Shown here one piece after another: positions 1-7,351 of a DNA stretch of 64,000 nt (the first letter of the stretch is position 1; every line of letters begins with the position of its first letter). The position numbers were made by a program, and so were the translations under genes. Origin of the DNA: Thalassotalea ponticola (lineage in GTDB: Bacteria > Pseudomonadota > Gammaproteobacteria > Enterobacterales > Alteromonadaceae); contig NZ_CP166871.1 of NCBI RefSeq assembly GCF_041379045.1, positions 310,001-374,000 of the forward strand, read 5' to 3'. The notes beneath the pieces are model-generated. The model was not told where the DNA came from. It saw only the letters and a list, made by a program, of their open reading frames with translations, and did no database searches.

Positions 1-156
1 GATGGCGGTACAGATCCACATGACCATCATATGCAAGTCATAGACATTTTGGCTGACATCCGTCACACCTTTAGTCATATTGAATTGCGACTCAGCATGA
101 ACTGAACTGACAAACATACTTGTCAACAACAGCCAACTCAGGTTGCGTCTTTTCAC
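1..156 (-). CDS. coxB: Cytochrome c oxidase subunit II, N-terminal part (cut by window edge)
   Basis: The 52 visible codons start at a GTG preceded by an AGAGGAG ribosome site. They read a signal peptide (KRR, hydrophobic core, AHA-like cleavage site) followed by FNMTKGVTDVSQNVYDLHM and the start of the first membrane helix (WICTAI). The GVTD-S-x-x-x-YDLHM block is typical of the N-terminus of subunit II of aa3-type oxidases, which carries the CuA centre that takes electrons from cytochrome c. The CuA domain lies outside the window. It is transcribed away from the window and leads the usual cox operon by family precedent. lexA lies upstream of it on the same strand, but a terminator separates the two. 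Confidence 0.8.
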   Translation of the reverse strand, partial: MKRRNLSWLLLTSMFVSSVHAESQFNMTKGVTDVSQNVYDLHMMVMWICTAI

Positions 157-596
157 TCGACATCTCCTCTGCTTATTAAGCCAAAGAAAATACAGAAAGA
201 AGGACAAGATACATCTTAATTCGATGTCGCAAATTTCCGTAAATTTTATTTTTATAGTGCGGTTGAAATTTCACCGCTGTTATTTACGTACAGCAAATCT
301 ACGTTGGGTTTTGATGTGGTAGATATTGCGCGTGTTATTGTTGTTATGTGTTGCGCTTTTTCGTTATTACGCGATACAAATGCCAATAACTGATTAATAC
401 GTATACTAGAATTACTCAATTTTTATACGAGGTAAAGCTGTTTGTGTAAAAAATGATAGAATTTTTGGATATTTAGTAATGACTACGTGTAGAGCAAATA
501 CTCTTTATTTTTTATGGATTTACGATTTTTTCGTCGGAGGGAAAAATGTTTCACACTAAAGGTGTCGGTGTAAAGGGATAGTGTTCTGCGGGACAA
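157..596. promoter_or_regulatory. AT-rich gene-free stretch between lexA terminator and coxB
   Basis: About 440 bases without a supportable gene. It must contain the promoter of the coxB operon, reading leftwards, but I could not single out convincing -35 and -10 boxes by eye. No repeats or RNA gene recognised. Confidence 0.4.
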
Positions 597-628
597 ATAA
601 AAAAGCGCCTTCAACAAAAGGCGCTTGA
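597..628 (-). terminator. Rho-independent terminator of lexA
   Basis: AAGCGCCTT and AAGGCGCTT form a 9 bp perfect stem with a short loop (603-626). Read on the minus strand the stem is followed by TTTTTTATTTG. It lies about 100 bases past the lexA stop codon and would separate lexA from coxB. Confidence 0.8.
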
Positions 629-674
629 TTGTTCGATTGTAAAAGGTGAGTTTCTATTGGTAGATAATAGAACT

Positions 675-714
675 GCAGTTAGCAGTTAGCAGTTAGCAGT
701 TAGCAGTTAGCAGT
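675..714. repeat. 7-bp tandem repeat, unit GCAGTTA, about 5.7 copies
   Basis: Five consecutive perfect GCAGTTA units followed by GCAGT, lying between the lexA stop codon and its terminator, so inside the lexA 3' untranslated region. Such a repeat is prone to slippage; no function is evident. Confidence 0.9.
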
Positions 715-727
715 GAGACTACCGCTA

Positions 728-1342
728 TTACATCCAGTCGGCGTTGCGAATAACACCTACTGCGATACCTTCAACATTAAAAGGCGTTGCGGCTAAATCA
801 ACGACAATCGGTTCAAAGTCTTTATTTTCGGCGTGTAAGTACACCACATTACCTTCTCGTTTAAAACGCTTTACGGTAACGTCATCTTCCACACGAGCAA
901 CAATAACTTGGCCATTGTGGATATCAGTTGTTTGATGCACGGCAAGTAAATCACCATCCATAATACCAATATCTTTCATACTCTCGCCGTTAACGCGCAG
1001 TAAGTAATCGGCGGCTGGATGAAATAGGTTGCCATCAATTTTGTATCTATCTTCAATGTGCTCTTGTGCCAAAATGGGTTCACCGGCAGCGACGCGACCA
1101 ATAAGTGGTAGGCCGTCGTCGTCGATGTGCTCTTCTGCGAGTTTGATACCGCGTGACGTGCCTGGCAGCATTTCAATAAAGCCTTTCTTGGCTAGTGCTT
1201 TTAAATGTTCTTCGGCGGCGTTGGCAGATTTAAAGCCAAAAAAGTTAGCAATTTCAGCACGTGTCGGTGGCATACCGGTGGCGTTTATTGTTTCTTTGAT
1301 TAAATCAAATATTTGTTGTTGTCTGGCAGTTAGTGCTCGCAT
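728..1342 (-). CDS. lexA: LexA repressor
   Basis: A 204-residue protein of normal LexA length. LexA represses the SOS regulon and is inactivated when RecA filaments trigger its self-cleavage. The N-terminal winged helix-turn-helix begins [15 protein letters not shown] and covers roughly residues 1-70. The cleavage site Ala-Gly is in RVAAGEP near residue 85. The catalytic Ser is in NGESMKD near residue 120 and the catalytic Lys in VTVKRFKR near residue 157. Two SOS boxes lie 12-46 bases upstream of the start, as in Escherichia coli lexA, implying autoregulation. Transcription is toward coxB and ends at the hairpin near 600. Confidence 0.97.
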   Translation of the reverse strand: MRALTARQQQIFDLIKETINATGMPPTRAEIANFFGFKSANAAEEHLKALAKKGFIEMLPGTSRGIKLAEEHIDDDGLPLIGRVAAGEPILAQEHIEDRYKIDGNLFHPAADYLLRVNGESMKDIGIMDGDLLAVHQTTDIHNGQVIVARVEDDVTVKRFKREGNVVYLHAENKDFEPIVVDLAATPFNVEGIAVGVIRNADWM

Positions 1343-1353
1343 GTTAATTTGGC

Positions 1354-1388
1354 CTGTTTATTCGTACAGTTACTGTTAGTATATACAG
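1354..1388 (-). promoter_or_regulatory. Two LexA (SOS) boxes upstream of lexA
   Basis: CTGTTTATTCGTACAG (1354-1369) and CTGTTAGTATATACAG (1373-1388) both fit the gammaproteobacterial CTGT-N8-ACAG consensus and are separated by three bases. Tandem boxes give tight autorepression in enteric lexA; the same is inferred here. Confidence 0.9.
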
Positions 1389-1809
1389 CTTGTGGATTAT
1401 CGCAACAGCAAATTAAAAATAAGGTATGTGTGTGTGCAATCCAGTTTATTTCTAAAATAATCCAAGCAAAATAAACTGAGCAAATACTTTAATGCGGGTT
1501 AACTTCAGTGAACTGTCATGTTTTTGCTGGAAAATGATCGAAAATGAGGTGATAAGATCAAAAAATGAGCCTATCTAAGGTCTTTGTGATTTGAATGCCA
1601 ATCTTTTGTATTTAACCAGTTATTGGTCCATATAAGCATCTTGTGACGTTGACTTAATTTGTATAAGTCTCGACTTGAACTGTCAGACGTGAATAATAGG
1701 TCTTAACCAAATCTGACAATCACACTAATCGTAGATCTGCTAATAGGCTATGACCGCTTTGTGCCATTTTCTGCCCGTTAGCAATTGCTAATATACGCTG
1801 GTTTCGAGG
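1389..1809. other. Gene-free stretch upstream of lexA
   Basis: About 420 AT-rich bases separating lexA from the first attC-like site. No coding region, RNA or clear repeat recognised. If an integron integrase gene was ever present it would be expected near one end of the array, but none is visible here. Confidence 0.4.
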
Positions 1810-1911
1810 TAATAACACCTCAATAAGTGGCGCAAAATAGTTGGCTAAAATAAGCGAGGCACGAGCGCAGCCAACTGTTTTGCGTCCATGACTTTATTGC
1901 CTTGTTATGGG
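1810..1911 (-). repeat. attC-like cassette recombination site, minus orientation
   Basis: Read on the minus strand it opens with CCATAACAAGGC and closes with GAGGTGTTATTACC, the arrangement of integron attC ends. In between, ACGCAAAACAGTTGGCT pairs with AGCCAACTATTTTGCG around a loop of about 22 bases, giving the long imperfect hairpin that defines attC sites. The stop codon of the cassette gene at 1905 lies inside the left end, as is common in cassettes. Confidence 0.75.
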
Positions 1912-2141
1912 GATCTGCGCAACTTAAAAAGCTTAAATAAAAAGGCTAAACCAAAACAAATTAAACAAAGGGTTATAAAGCGATCAAAATTTGCTATATG
2001 AGTATTGTCAATATTCTCAGGAGATGAAAAAGCGCCTAAGAAATATAAGCCGATTGTCCATCCGACCAAAATCGGGCTGAATTTGTCAAACGCAAAATGA
2101 AAAGCATTCTTGACGTCCTCTAACACTCTTTTGATCCTCAT
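1905..2141 (-). CDS. Small membrane protein of unknown function, cassette gene
   Basis: A 78-residue protein with a basic N-terminus and two hydrophobic segments (about residues 23-40 and 53-70), ending in a positively charged tail, so probably a two-helix inner-membrane protein. No family recognised. It sits between an attC-like site at its 3' end (1810-1911) and a copy of the roughly 100 bp repeat immediately upstream of its start, so it has the layout of a single integron cassette in the minus orientation. Function unknown. Confidence 0.55.
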   Translation of the reverse strand: MRIKRVLEDVKNAFHFAFDKFSPILVGWTIGLYFLGAFSSPENIDNTHIANFDRFITLCLICFGLAFLFKLFKLRRSP

Positions 2142-2240
2142 AACAGTTGCAATAAGTGGAAATATCCATGAAACACGGAATTATTCCACGTTTTATTAAA
2201 TGATAATTATCGGTATTACTAAACCGACCGTTGATCGCTC
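2140..2240 (-). repeat. Copy 1 of the roughly 100 bp inverted-pair repeat (attC-like)
   Basis: The reverse complement of this segment matches 3580-3681 at nearly every base. Core landmarks are GATAATTATC and an imperfect stem GTGGAATAATTCC / GGATATTTCCAC. Read on the minus strand it follows GGCTAACAGGC near the 3' end of the gene at 2252 and ends CAACTGTTATGAGG just before the next start codon. This is the position and end pattern of an attC site, though the stem is less regular than in the attC sites at 4.3-5.5 kb. Confidence 0.6.
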
Positions 2241-2251
2241 TTTACTGCCTG

Positions 2252-2521
2252 TTAGCCTAAAGGCTTTTCGCATTTGTGGCAATTGTTCTCAGGCCACCGA
2301 ATGTTAAACGCACTTAAACCTCGGAATACCTGACCAGCACCGCAATTTGGGCATCGTAGATTCAAAGCGAACCAAATAACATATATTCCAAAACCCAATG
2401 CAGCTAAGAAGTGCCAAGTAATAAAACTCACATCATTTGGCGTATCTAAATATTTGTGAATGGCAGTCAACAACACTTGAATAGCCAGCATCCGGATTAA
2501 TTTTTTCTTATTGTTATTCAT
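2252..2521 (-). CDS. Small membrane protein with C-terminal zinc-ribbon-like cysteines
   Basis: An 89-residue protein with two hydrophobic segments (about residues 10-22 and 32-53) followed by CPNCG and CHKCE, a paired CxxC arrangement about 25 residues apart that would fit a small zinc ribbon on one face of the membrane. The family is not recognised. Its 3' end runs into a repeat with attC-like ends, so it probably belongs to a minus-strand cassette pair with the gene at 1905. Function unknown. Confidence 0.55.
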   Translation of the reverse strand: MNNNKKKLIRMLAIQVLLTAIHKYLDTPNDVSFITWHFLAALGFGIYVIWFALNLRCPNCGAGQVFRGLSAFNIRWPENNCHKCEKPLG

Positions 2522-2622
2522 CGTATTAATAAGGTCTGCTTATCGCTCAAAGCGGTAGTTGCCTCCGCCACTTCGCTTCATACTAACCTAACCGACCGCC
2601 AAGTCAAATATTCACTTTTATG

Positions 2623-2653
2623 AATAAAAATTCGAGGACTAAGCCTCGAATTT
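2623..2653 (-). terminator. Terminator hairpin downstream of the TonB-like gene
   Basis: AAATTCGAGG (2628-2637) and CCTCGAATTT (2644-2653) form a perfect stem with a 6-base loop. On the minus strand it is followed by TTTTTATTC, so it should end transcripts coming from the gene at 2793-3200. Confidence 0.7.
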
Positions 2654-2792
2654 GTTGGTCGCCCCACTTAAGGTTAATGCCTTGTGAAGAAGGCGGTTTT
2701 CATTTATTCATATTAACGTCCTAGTAAGAATATTGAGCCTAACTAAAATATAATTCTAAGCACAACAATGTACGTAGCTCGACTCTGCAGTC

Positions 2793-3200
2793 TTAGCTCA
2801 GCCTAAAATCAATTTGTACACTATGGCACTTGCTTAATGCTGGCGAGCCACTTTTAGTCATAGGGATATATTCCCACTGTGAAAGAGCCTGTTTTGCAGC
2901 GTCTATAAAAGTATCTGAAGGAAATGACGATATTGGTTCAATATTTATTGGCTTGCCTTGTTCAGATATATCAAAATTAAATTGAACATACCCTTCAACT
3001 TTATCTCTTGCCGCTTGAATTGGGTACTTAGGAGCTACTCTATTGATAGAGTTCTTATAAGAATTATATTCGAGCCTGTCGGAGTCATTGGACTCAAAGC
3101 CTTCACATTTGCTATTAAAACTTAAAGTTTCATTGTTTGTTGAAGCACAACCTAACAAAAAACACATCACTGTTATATTGGTTATTAATAGCTGATTCAA
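2793..3200 (-). CDS. TonB C-terminal-like lipoprotein
   Basis: A 135-residue protein with a short lipoprotein signal peptide ending in a lipobox (FLLGC, Cys at about 18). The rest contains a TonB-type C-terminal domain: RVAPKYPIQAARDKVEGYV, then the usual F-x-I-x-x-x-G-x-P pattern and a terminal QALSQWEYIP segment. TonB C-terminal domains normally contact outer-membrane receptors, but this protein lacks the proline-rich spacer and N-terminal membrane anchor of true TonB. It is better called a lipid-anchored TonB-domain protein, probably facing the periplasm. Transcribed alone and ended by the hairpin near 2640. Confidence 0.7.
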   Translation of the reverse strand: MNQLLITNITVMCFLLGCASTNNETLSFNSKCEGFESNDSDRLEYNSYKNSINRVAPKYPIQAARDKVEGYVQFNFDISEQGKPINIEPISSFPSDTFIDAAKQALSQWEYIPMTKSGSPALSKCHSVQIDFRLS

Positions 3201-3348
3201 AGTAATTTCCCTGTTAAGTAACTATTTATTTTAAATTTTTCAGTTACGTTTAGATTGCTAACACTTGAATATACATTAACCTTTTCAATTGTTTATAGTC
3301 AAATTCCGGGCACAAAAAAGGCCGCTTACGCTGGGCTGATATGAAATT

Positions 3349-3378
3349 AAGGATCTACATAACGTAGATCCTTTTTTT
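3349..3378 (+). terminator. Strong terminator-like hairpin with no plus-strand gene before it
   Basis: AAGGATCTAC and GTAGATCCTT form a perfect 10 bp stem with a 5-base loop followed by a T-run on the plus strand. The nearest upstream genes are on the other strand, so this is either an orphan left by cassette loss or insulation against antisense transcription. Confidence 0.6.
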
Positions 3379-3579
3379 ATTCCTATTTATAATCAACAGC
3401 TTAGCTCTTATTGAGGCGCAACGAAATCGTTCCGTGTCGATTGCATTTATCATTAAAATCAATAGTTTGTAGCACATGTTGTTGAGTTTCATGTCACGAA
3501 TCGTCGTAATAGACACTTTTACTTTTGACGTTTAATCAGTAAATTAAATAAAAACATAGTGGAAATTTACTTCCGCTTT

Positions 3580-3681
3580 GAGCGAACAACGGTCGTTCTA
3601 GTAATACCGATAATTATCATTAAATAAAACGTGGAATAATTCCGTATTTCATGGATATTTCCACTTATTACAACTGTTATA
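3580..3681 (+). repeat. Copy 2 of the roughly 100 bp inverted-pair repeat (attC-like)
   Basis: Plus-orientation partner of 2140-2240, starting at GAGCGAACAACGGTCG and ending at CAACTGTTATAGG. It lies just upstream of the gene at 3723, exactly as the first copy lies upstream of the gene at 1905. The two copies face each other across 2.2-3.6 kb. Confidence 0.65.
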
Positions 3682-3722
3682 GGCCAAAGCAAAATTCGCA
3701 GCAATTATGTATGGATATTTAG

Positions 3723-4334
3723 ATGGACTCAGTAGTGCGGGATAGAATACATTTTCAGTTATCAGGTCTTAAGTTGCTGTTGCTTTTTGTTGTACTTTTA
3801 TCGTCAGCATATTTTTCCTTTTCAATTTTGGCAATGCCCTATGAGCAGCTTGAACAAAATGCAGATAAGTACCATCCGATCATCGCCTATTTATTCTTTA
3901 TCCCTTTTTCCATATTGATTACTGCATTAATATTAATTTATGGAAAGTTCATTTGTAGCCGTAATAAGGGACTTATAATTGCAGACGGCTTTTTAATTGA
4001 TAATTCATCACCATTTTCAATTGGTGAAATTCCAGCCGAGCAAATTTCATCAATATATAGTTCTATAAATGGTTCAGTTAAATACAAGTTCGTTAGCTTT
4101 AAAATTAACGAGTTGAATGTTAATTTGAGGAAAAGGAAAAAGGATATTAACTGGTGGAAAAGCAAAGGGTTTATGGGGACAATAGTTAAGAAACTTTACA
4201 CCTACACAATCCCAACCCGTGGTTTTAAAGCTAGTCATAGTCAAATATTAGATTCAATAAAATGCTTTGCTGACCAAAATAATATCAAAGTAACTGAAGT
4301 GGATCACTTAGCAAGAAAAAGTTTACGCAATTAG
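3723..4334 (+). CDS. Membrane protein resembling the STM3941 family
   Basis: A 203-residue protein with two hydrophobic helices (about residues 16-37 and 54-76), then a soluble C-terminal domain. The stretch NKGLIIADGFLIDNSS followed by IPAEQI resembles the membrane-anchored STM3941 family, whose soluble part is predicted to be PH-like. That assignment is from memory of the pattern and is moderate. Preceded by the plus copy of the 100 bp repeat and followed within 20 bases by an attC site, so it is a cassette gene with no evident promoter of its own. Confidence 0.6.
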   Translation: MDSVVRDRIHFQLSGLKLLLLFVVLLSSAYFSFSILAMPYEQLEQNADKYHPIIAYLFFIPFSILITALILIYGKFICSRNKGLIIADGFLIDNSSPFSIGEIPAEQISSIYSSINGSVKYKFVSFKINELNVNLRKRKKDINWWKSKGFMGTIVKKLYTYTIPTRGFKASHSQILDSIKCFADQNNIKVTEVDHLARKSLRN

Positions 4335-4351
4335 GTCAGGTGCAATTGGCC

Positions 4352-4450
4352 TATAACAAAGCAAGTCAAGCGGACAATTTTTAGCAGGCTGGTTCCGCTT
4401 CGCTTCAATTATAGCCTGCCCAAAATAGCCGTTGCTTGCGGCGTTAGGTG
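4352..4450 (+). repeat. attC site
   Basis: Starts TATAACAAAGCAAG and ends TTGCGGCGTTAGGTG (GTTRRRY core is GTTAGGT). Inner arms CGGACAATTTTTAGCAGGCT and AGCCTGCCCAAAATAGCCG pair imperfectly around a loop rich in CCGCTTCGCTTC. Ends, spacing and palindrome all match chromosomal-integron attC sites of marine gammaproteobacteria. Confidence 0.85.
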
Positions 4451-4453
4451 TAC

Positions 4454-4912
4454 ATGGATAATCTTTCCAAACAGGTGGTTTTAACGGCTATTGGGTTCTT
4501 TGTTTTAGGTATTCTTTGGTTTAGTTCTGGACTTCAAGGTTCTTCTAATAAACTTAAAGCACACTACTTTGGAAGTATTATTGAACTTTCACCTATTGAA
4601 TTAAGATACATAGATGAGCAAAAGCGAAACAAAAGTGCAGGCCCCAAATTGTTCGTTTATTTAACTGACTCCAATGAAATCCATTTAAGGTTAGTTTCAT
4701 TAAAAGAACTAAAAATAGGTAACCTAGTTGTTTGTAAAAAATTTGGTGATTACTGCTATTACACAGAGAGCAATAATGTTTTCCCTTACATACCGACTAT
4801 AAAATTCGTAAAGTTTGCTTGTGGTTTTCTTTTCGTAATTACGAGTATTTTTACAGTAATATTTCGGCATAAAATTGCAAATAAAGTTCAACGCAATCAA
4901 AAGGACACCTAA
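4454..4912 (+). CDS. Membrane protein of unknown function, cassette gene
   Basis: About 152 residues from the ATG at 4454; a GTG two codons earlier overlaps the attC core and is less likely. A hydrophobic helix at residues 8-25, a soluble middle of about 85 residues with LFVYLTDSNEIHLRLVSL, and a second helix near the C-terminus (about 118-140). No family recognised. It lies exactly between two attC sites with only three bases of leader, the classic layout of an integron cassette, and its stop codon falls inside the following attC. Confidence 0.6.
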   Translation: MDNLSKQVVLTAIGFFVLGILWFSSGLQGSSNKLKAHYFGSIIELSPIELRYIDEQKRNKSAGPKLFVYLTDSNEIHLRLVSLKELKIGNLVVCKKFGDYCYYTESNNVFPYIPTIKFVKFACGFLFVITSIFTVIFRHKIANKVQRNQKDT

Positions 4913-5007
4913 CAAGTCGTTAAAGCACGGACAAATAAAGCTTGGCTTTGTTCACTGCGTTCCAAATTATAGCCAAGCATTATTTGCCTCTTAACGAGGC
5001 GTTAGGA
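4907..5007 (+). repeat. attC site
   Basis: ACCTAAC (RYYYAAC) at the left and GTTAGGA at the right. The arms GGACAAATAAAGCTTGGCT and AGCCAAGCATTATTTGCC form the hairpin, with a CACTGCGTTCC loop. It closes the cassette that starts at 4454. Confidence 0.87.
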
Positions 5008-5015
5008 GTACTGAA

Positions 5016-5384
5016 ATGGAGTTCATATTTGGGCACTGGTTTGCCCTAATAATAGTAACCACTATTTTGGTTATTATATGGAAATCAGGACTCCAGAATT
5101 CAGAAGGTGAAAATAAAGCTATAAGCATTTTATTGACTGCTTTAGTTTTTATTCCGCCTTGGTTCCTAACCCCTGAAAAAACTCTGCTTTCTGTAATCTA
5201 TGCTGTTTTTCTTGGTTGCATATGTTTATTAGCGTATTTCAAAACCAATATGTGTATTTTTTTTAAAGGCTTGGCAGGTGTTAGTAAAACGCTTTTTTAC
5301 CCTCCAAGTAAGAAGTGGTTGCTGGCTTTGGGCTGTTTATTGGTTTCTGTGCCACCAATACAATATTTTATGGGGTTGTTGTAA
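5016..5384 (+). CDS. Membrane protein of unknown function, cassette gene
   Basis: A 122-residue very hydrophobic protein with three to four likely helices (about residues 5-23, 35-52, 56-75 and 98-118), so an integral inner-membrane protein. No family recognised. It begins nine bases after one attC core and its stop lies six bases before the next attC, so it is the whole content of one cassette. Confidence 0.6.
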   Translation: MEFIFGHWFALIIVTTILVIIWKSGLQNSEGENKAISILLTALVFIPPWFLTPEKTLLSVIYAVFLGCICLLAYFKTNMCIFFKGLAGVSKTLFYPPSKKWLLALGCLLVSVPPIQYFMGLL

Positions 5385-5389
5385 AGTAC

Positions 5390-5491
5390 TCCTAACAAGC
5401 GCATTAAGCACGGGACACGTAAAGCTTGCTCGGTTCCGCTTCGCTGCACATTTTAGCAAGCATTACTTAGCCCCTTATGCGGGCGCTAGGT
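5390..5491 (+). repeat. attC site
   Basis: Starts TCCTAACAAGCGC and ends ATGCGGGCGCTAGGT, the right core reading GCTAGGT instead of GTTAGGT. Arms GTAAAGCTTGCT and AGCAAGCATTAC pair around a CCGCTTCGCTGC loop. The one-base change in the right core may lower its activity. Confidence 0.82.
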
Positions 5492-5527
5492 ATACGCGTT
5501 AATGTTTCGAGTAAGTGTCAATATTTT

Positions 5528-5791
5528 ATGATATCCAATATCTTTTTGGTTTTAATACCATTAATCGCATATTGGGCTACTGATATTGTTTGGGTGTTAT
5601 TGCTTTGGATTCTAACATTACCAGTAGTTATATTTGGTAAGCTGAAAGAGCATCATGAAAATCAGATGTTTGTCGAACCTCGAAAGGTTAGGTTTTATCA
5701 AAGAGCATATTGGGCTTCGTATTTAACTTTGGCTTTTTCTGCTGCTTTAATAGAATTCATTGCAATAGCATTAGAGGCATTGTATACCTAA
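5528..5791 (+). CDS. Small membrane protein of unknown function, cassette gene
   Basis: About 87 residues from the ATG at 5528. The frame is open upstream to 5477 but that part overlaps the attC, so the internal ATG is preferred. Two hydrophobic segments at the start (residues 2-17 and 20-35) and another near the C-terminus, with a charged KLKEHHENQ loop. No family recognised. Its stop TAA overlaps ACCTAAC, the left half of the next attC-like site. Confidence 0.5.
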   Translation: MISNIFLVLIPLIAYWATDIVWVLLLWILTLPVVIFGKLKEHHENQMFVEPRKVRFYQRAYWASYLTLAFSAALIEFIAIALEALYT

Positions 5792-5800
5792 CAAGCTAAT
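5786..5800 (+). repeat. Left half of an attC site joined to another repeat family
   Basis: ACCTAACAAGCTAAT is a normal attC left end, but no matching right half follows. Five bases later the sequence becomes the 75-bp repeat at 5805. This is the junction between the canonical attC cassettes and the second array. Confidence 0.6.
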
Positions 5801-5804
5801 AAAT

Positions 5805-5879
5805 GGCACATTTGCGCCTGTCGGTTAAATAGCGTAAGTTATTGATTAATGGTCAGTAGCGAATGGCTGTTGCGAGCGA
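5805..5879 (+). repeat. 75-bp intergenic repeat, copy A
   Basis: Begins GGCACATTTGCGCCTGTCGG and ends GAATGGCTGTTGCGAGCGA. It differs from copies B and D at only a few positions. Lies between two same-strand genes and directly follows a half attC site. Confidence 0.85.
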
Positions 5880-5902
5880 TAAGCGGAAATAAAAGGATAT
5901 TT

Positions 5903-6247
5903 ATGCTTTCCATATTATGGTCCAAAAAGACACGAGCATTGTTGGCTTTTTTAAGAGAAGGAAATAGTTTCCTCAACAAAGAATATCCAAAGGCCAAATA
6001 CTATTCAAAAGAGCAAATTTCATGGATGTTAGTTTCGCTATTTCCGCAATATAAGTGTTATTCGGAATATGCACTTTATGTCTTTATGGAGCCTGAACAG
6101 TTTAAAGCTTTGAATATCGCCTTGGGTGGTATATATGACTTAGACGGGATACAAACAGATATACAGCATGTTCTGAAAGAAATTAAAGATAAATCAGCTT
6201 TAGCCAAATACTCTAGCATCAGCAGTGTAAGCGGTATGAGTCTGTAA
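5903..6247 (+). CDS. Small cytosolic protein of unknown function
   Basis: A 114-residue protein from the ATG at 5903, which has an AAAGGA site seven bases before it. An upstream ATG at 5849 would put coding sequence inside the 75-bp repeat and is rejected. No signal peptide or membrane helix; mixed charged and aromatic content, including EYALYVFMEPEQFKALNIA. No family recognised. Its neighbours are unrelated single genes on the same strand. Confidence 0.55.
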   Translation: MLSILWSKKTRALLAFLREGNSFLNKEYPKAKYYSKEQISWMLVSLFPQYKCYSEYALYVFMEPEQFKALNIALGGIYDLDGIQTDIQHVLKEIKDKSALAKYSSISSVSGMSL

Positions 6248-6295
6248 TGAGCGAAGAACAGTCGGTTAAATATTCTTAAAAACCAGGGAAATCAT

Positions 6296-6769
6296 ATGAA
6301 GCTCCTTACTTTTATTTTCATCCTTATATCTTTTACGTCACTTTCAAAAGAATCTCCAAGTGATGCTTTCATTTTCGCTCAAACACCATGCTTTGGAACA
6401 TGTCCAGTATATGAAATAACGGTTCTTTCCGACGGTACTGTTATTTACAAAGGAGAAAGCCATGTATCTAATAAAGGGGTCTACAGCTTTCCAAAGAGTC
6501 CGGAATTATTTACTCACTTATTGAAAGTTATTGATAGCTATAATTTCCATAATTTTAGGGATGATTATGGTTGGTCTGACGAAGAAAATATCTGCAAAGA
6601 GCAATGGACTGATCATTCAAGCACAATACTAACAATTCAATATGCTGGCGATGTAAAATCTGTTCACCATTATCACGGATGTAAAGGCTTCGAAAGAGAA
6701 GATGAATTGGTGAAGTTAGAAAAAGAAATTAAAGAGCTATTCATATCTAAAGGCTATTTAACTAGGTAG
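6296..6769 (+). CDS. Secreted DUF6438-like protein
   Basis: A 157-residue protein with a signal peptide (MKLLTFIFILISFTSLS). The mature part has the pattern of DUF6438 proteins: CFGTCPVYEITVLSDGTV near the start, a TDHSST segment, an HYHGCKGF motif near residue 130 and a C-terminal helix. The conserved cysteines (CFGTC and HGC) may pair after export. The function of the family is unknown. The RBS is CAGGGAAATC. Confidence 0.7.
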   Translation: MKLLTFIFILISFTSLSKESPSDAFIFAQTPCFGTCPVYEITVLSDGTVIYKGESHVSNKGVYSFPKSPELFTHLLKVIDSYNFHNFRDDYGWSDEENICKEQWTDHSSTILTIQYAGDVKSVHHYHGCKGFEREDELVKLEKEIKELFISKGYLTR

Positions 6770-6835
6770 CAATTTAGAAAGCTTAATGTCTGGACTGAGC
6801 GAACAGCAGCCGCAAGAATAAAATGGAATTGAATA

Positions 6836-7211
6836 GTGGTAACTTCTAAAAAACATAAAAGACTGTTCACCATAGCTTTAATAAAAATATTCATCATATT
6901 TCTTCTGATGACAATCGCATTAGGGTACTTAATTCACCAATCCTCAAGGGTATCGGGTATCGGGTATCGTATATTTTGTGGGAGCAAAAGGCTTTGGCGC
7001 ATCTAACTTAACGTCTTTGTTTCTCACGAGCTTAGCAATATCCCTTGTTTTTGTATTCGGAGCGTATAAGCATTTATTTAAGAGAGATAGTTTTAATGAA
7101 TTTAAAAAGGCATCGCCTCTCTACAAAAAACAAGCTATGAAATTGCCTAAGTGGTTTGTAGTGATAGGGGCTTCTCTGGCTACTTTCGTTTTCCTAACTT
7201 TGCTTCTGTAA
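6836..7211 (+). pseudogene. Membrane protein gene split by a 7-bp tandem repeat (frameshift or phase-variable)
   Basis: Frame 1 starts at GTG 6836 (VVTSKKHKRLFTIALIKIF, one membrane helix), reads through GGGTATC x3 at 6948-6968 and stops soon after at a TAA near 7012. Frame 2 is open from the GTG at 6978 to 7211 and encodes 77 residues with two more membrane helices. Removing one 7-base unit brings the two frames into register, giving a continuous protein of about 122 residues in which SSRVSGIVYFVGAKGFG spans the joint. Whether this is a decayed gene, a reversible switch or a sequencing error cannot be told from one sequence. Family not recognised. Confidence 0.6.
6948..6968 (+). repeat. GGGTATC x3 tandem repeat in the frame junction
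   Basis: Three perfect 7-base units inside the split membrane-protein gene. Because seven is not a multiple of three, gain or loss of one unit changes the reading frame. Confidence 0.9.
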
Positions 7212-7235
7212 GTAACATTACCAACGGCGGCTTAT

Positions 7236-7310
7236 GGCACATTTGCGCCTGTCGGTTAAATAGCGTAAGTTATTGATTAATGGTCAGTAGCGAACGGCTG
7301 CTGTGAGCGA
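7236..7310 (+). repeat. 75-bp intergenic repeat, copy B, with flanking inverted arms
   Basis: The 75-base core runs GGCACATTTGCGCCTGTCGG to AGCGAACGGCTGCTGTGAGC plus GA. Here it is flanked by AACGGCGGCTTA (7223-7234) and TAAGCAGCCGTTA (7311-7323), which pair almost perfectly and would make the core the loop of a long hairpin. Confidence 0.88.
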
Positions 7311-7351
7311 TAAGCAGCCGTTAAGGCACTCCTAGTACGTATGGTTAAATA

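Noticed and set aside
675..714. CRISPR-like array
   Set aside because: Units are 7 bp with no spacers; it is a simple tandem repeat.
1389..5800. Integron integrase gene near the attC cluster
   Set aside because: No frame encodes a tyrosine recombinase with the R-H-R-Y residues in this region on either strand.
5849..5902. Longer start for the gene at 5903
   Set aside because: The extension would translate the 75-bp repeat, and only the ATG at 5903 has a ribosome site.
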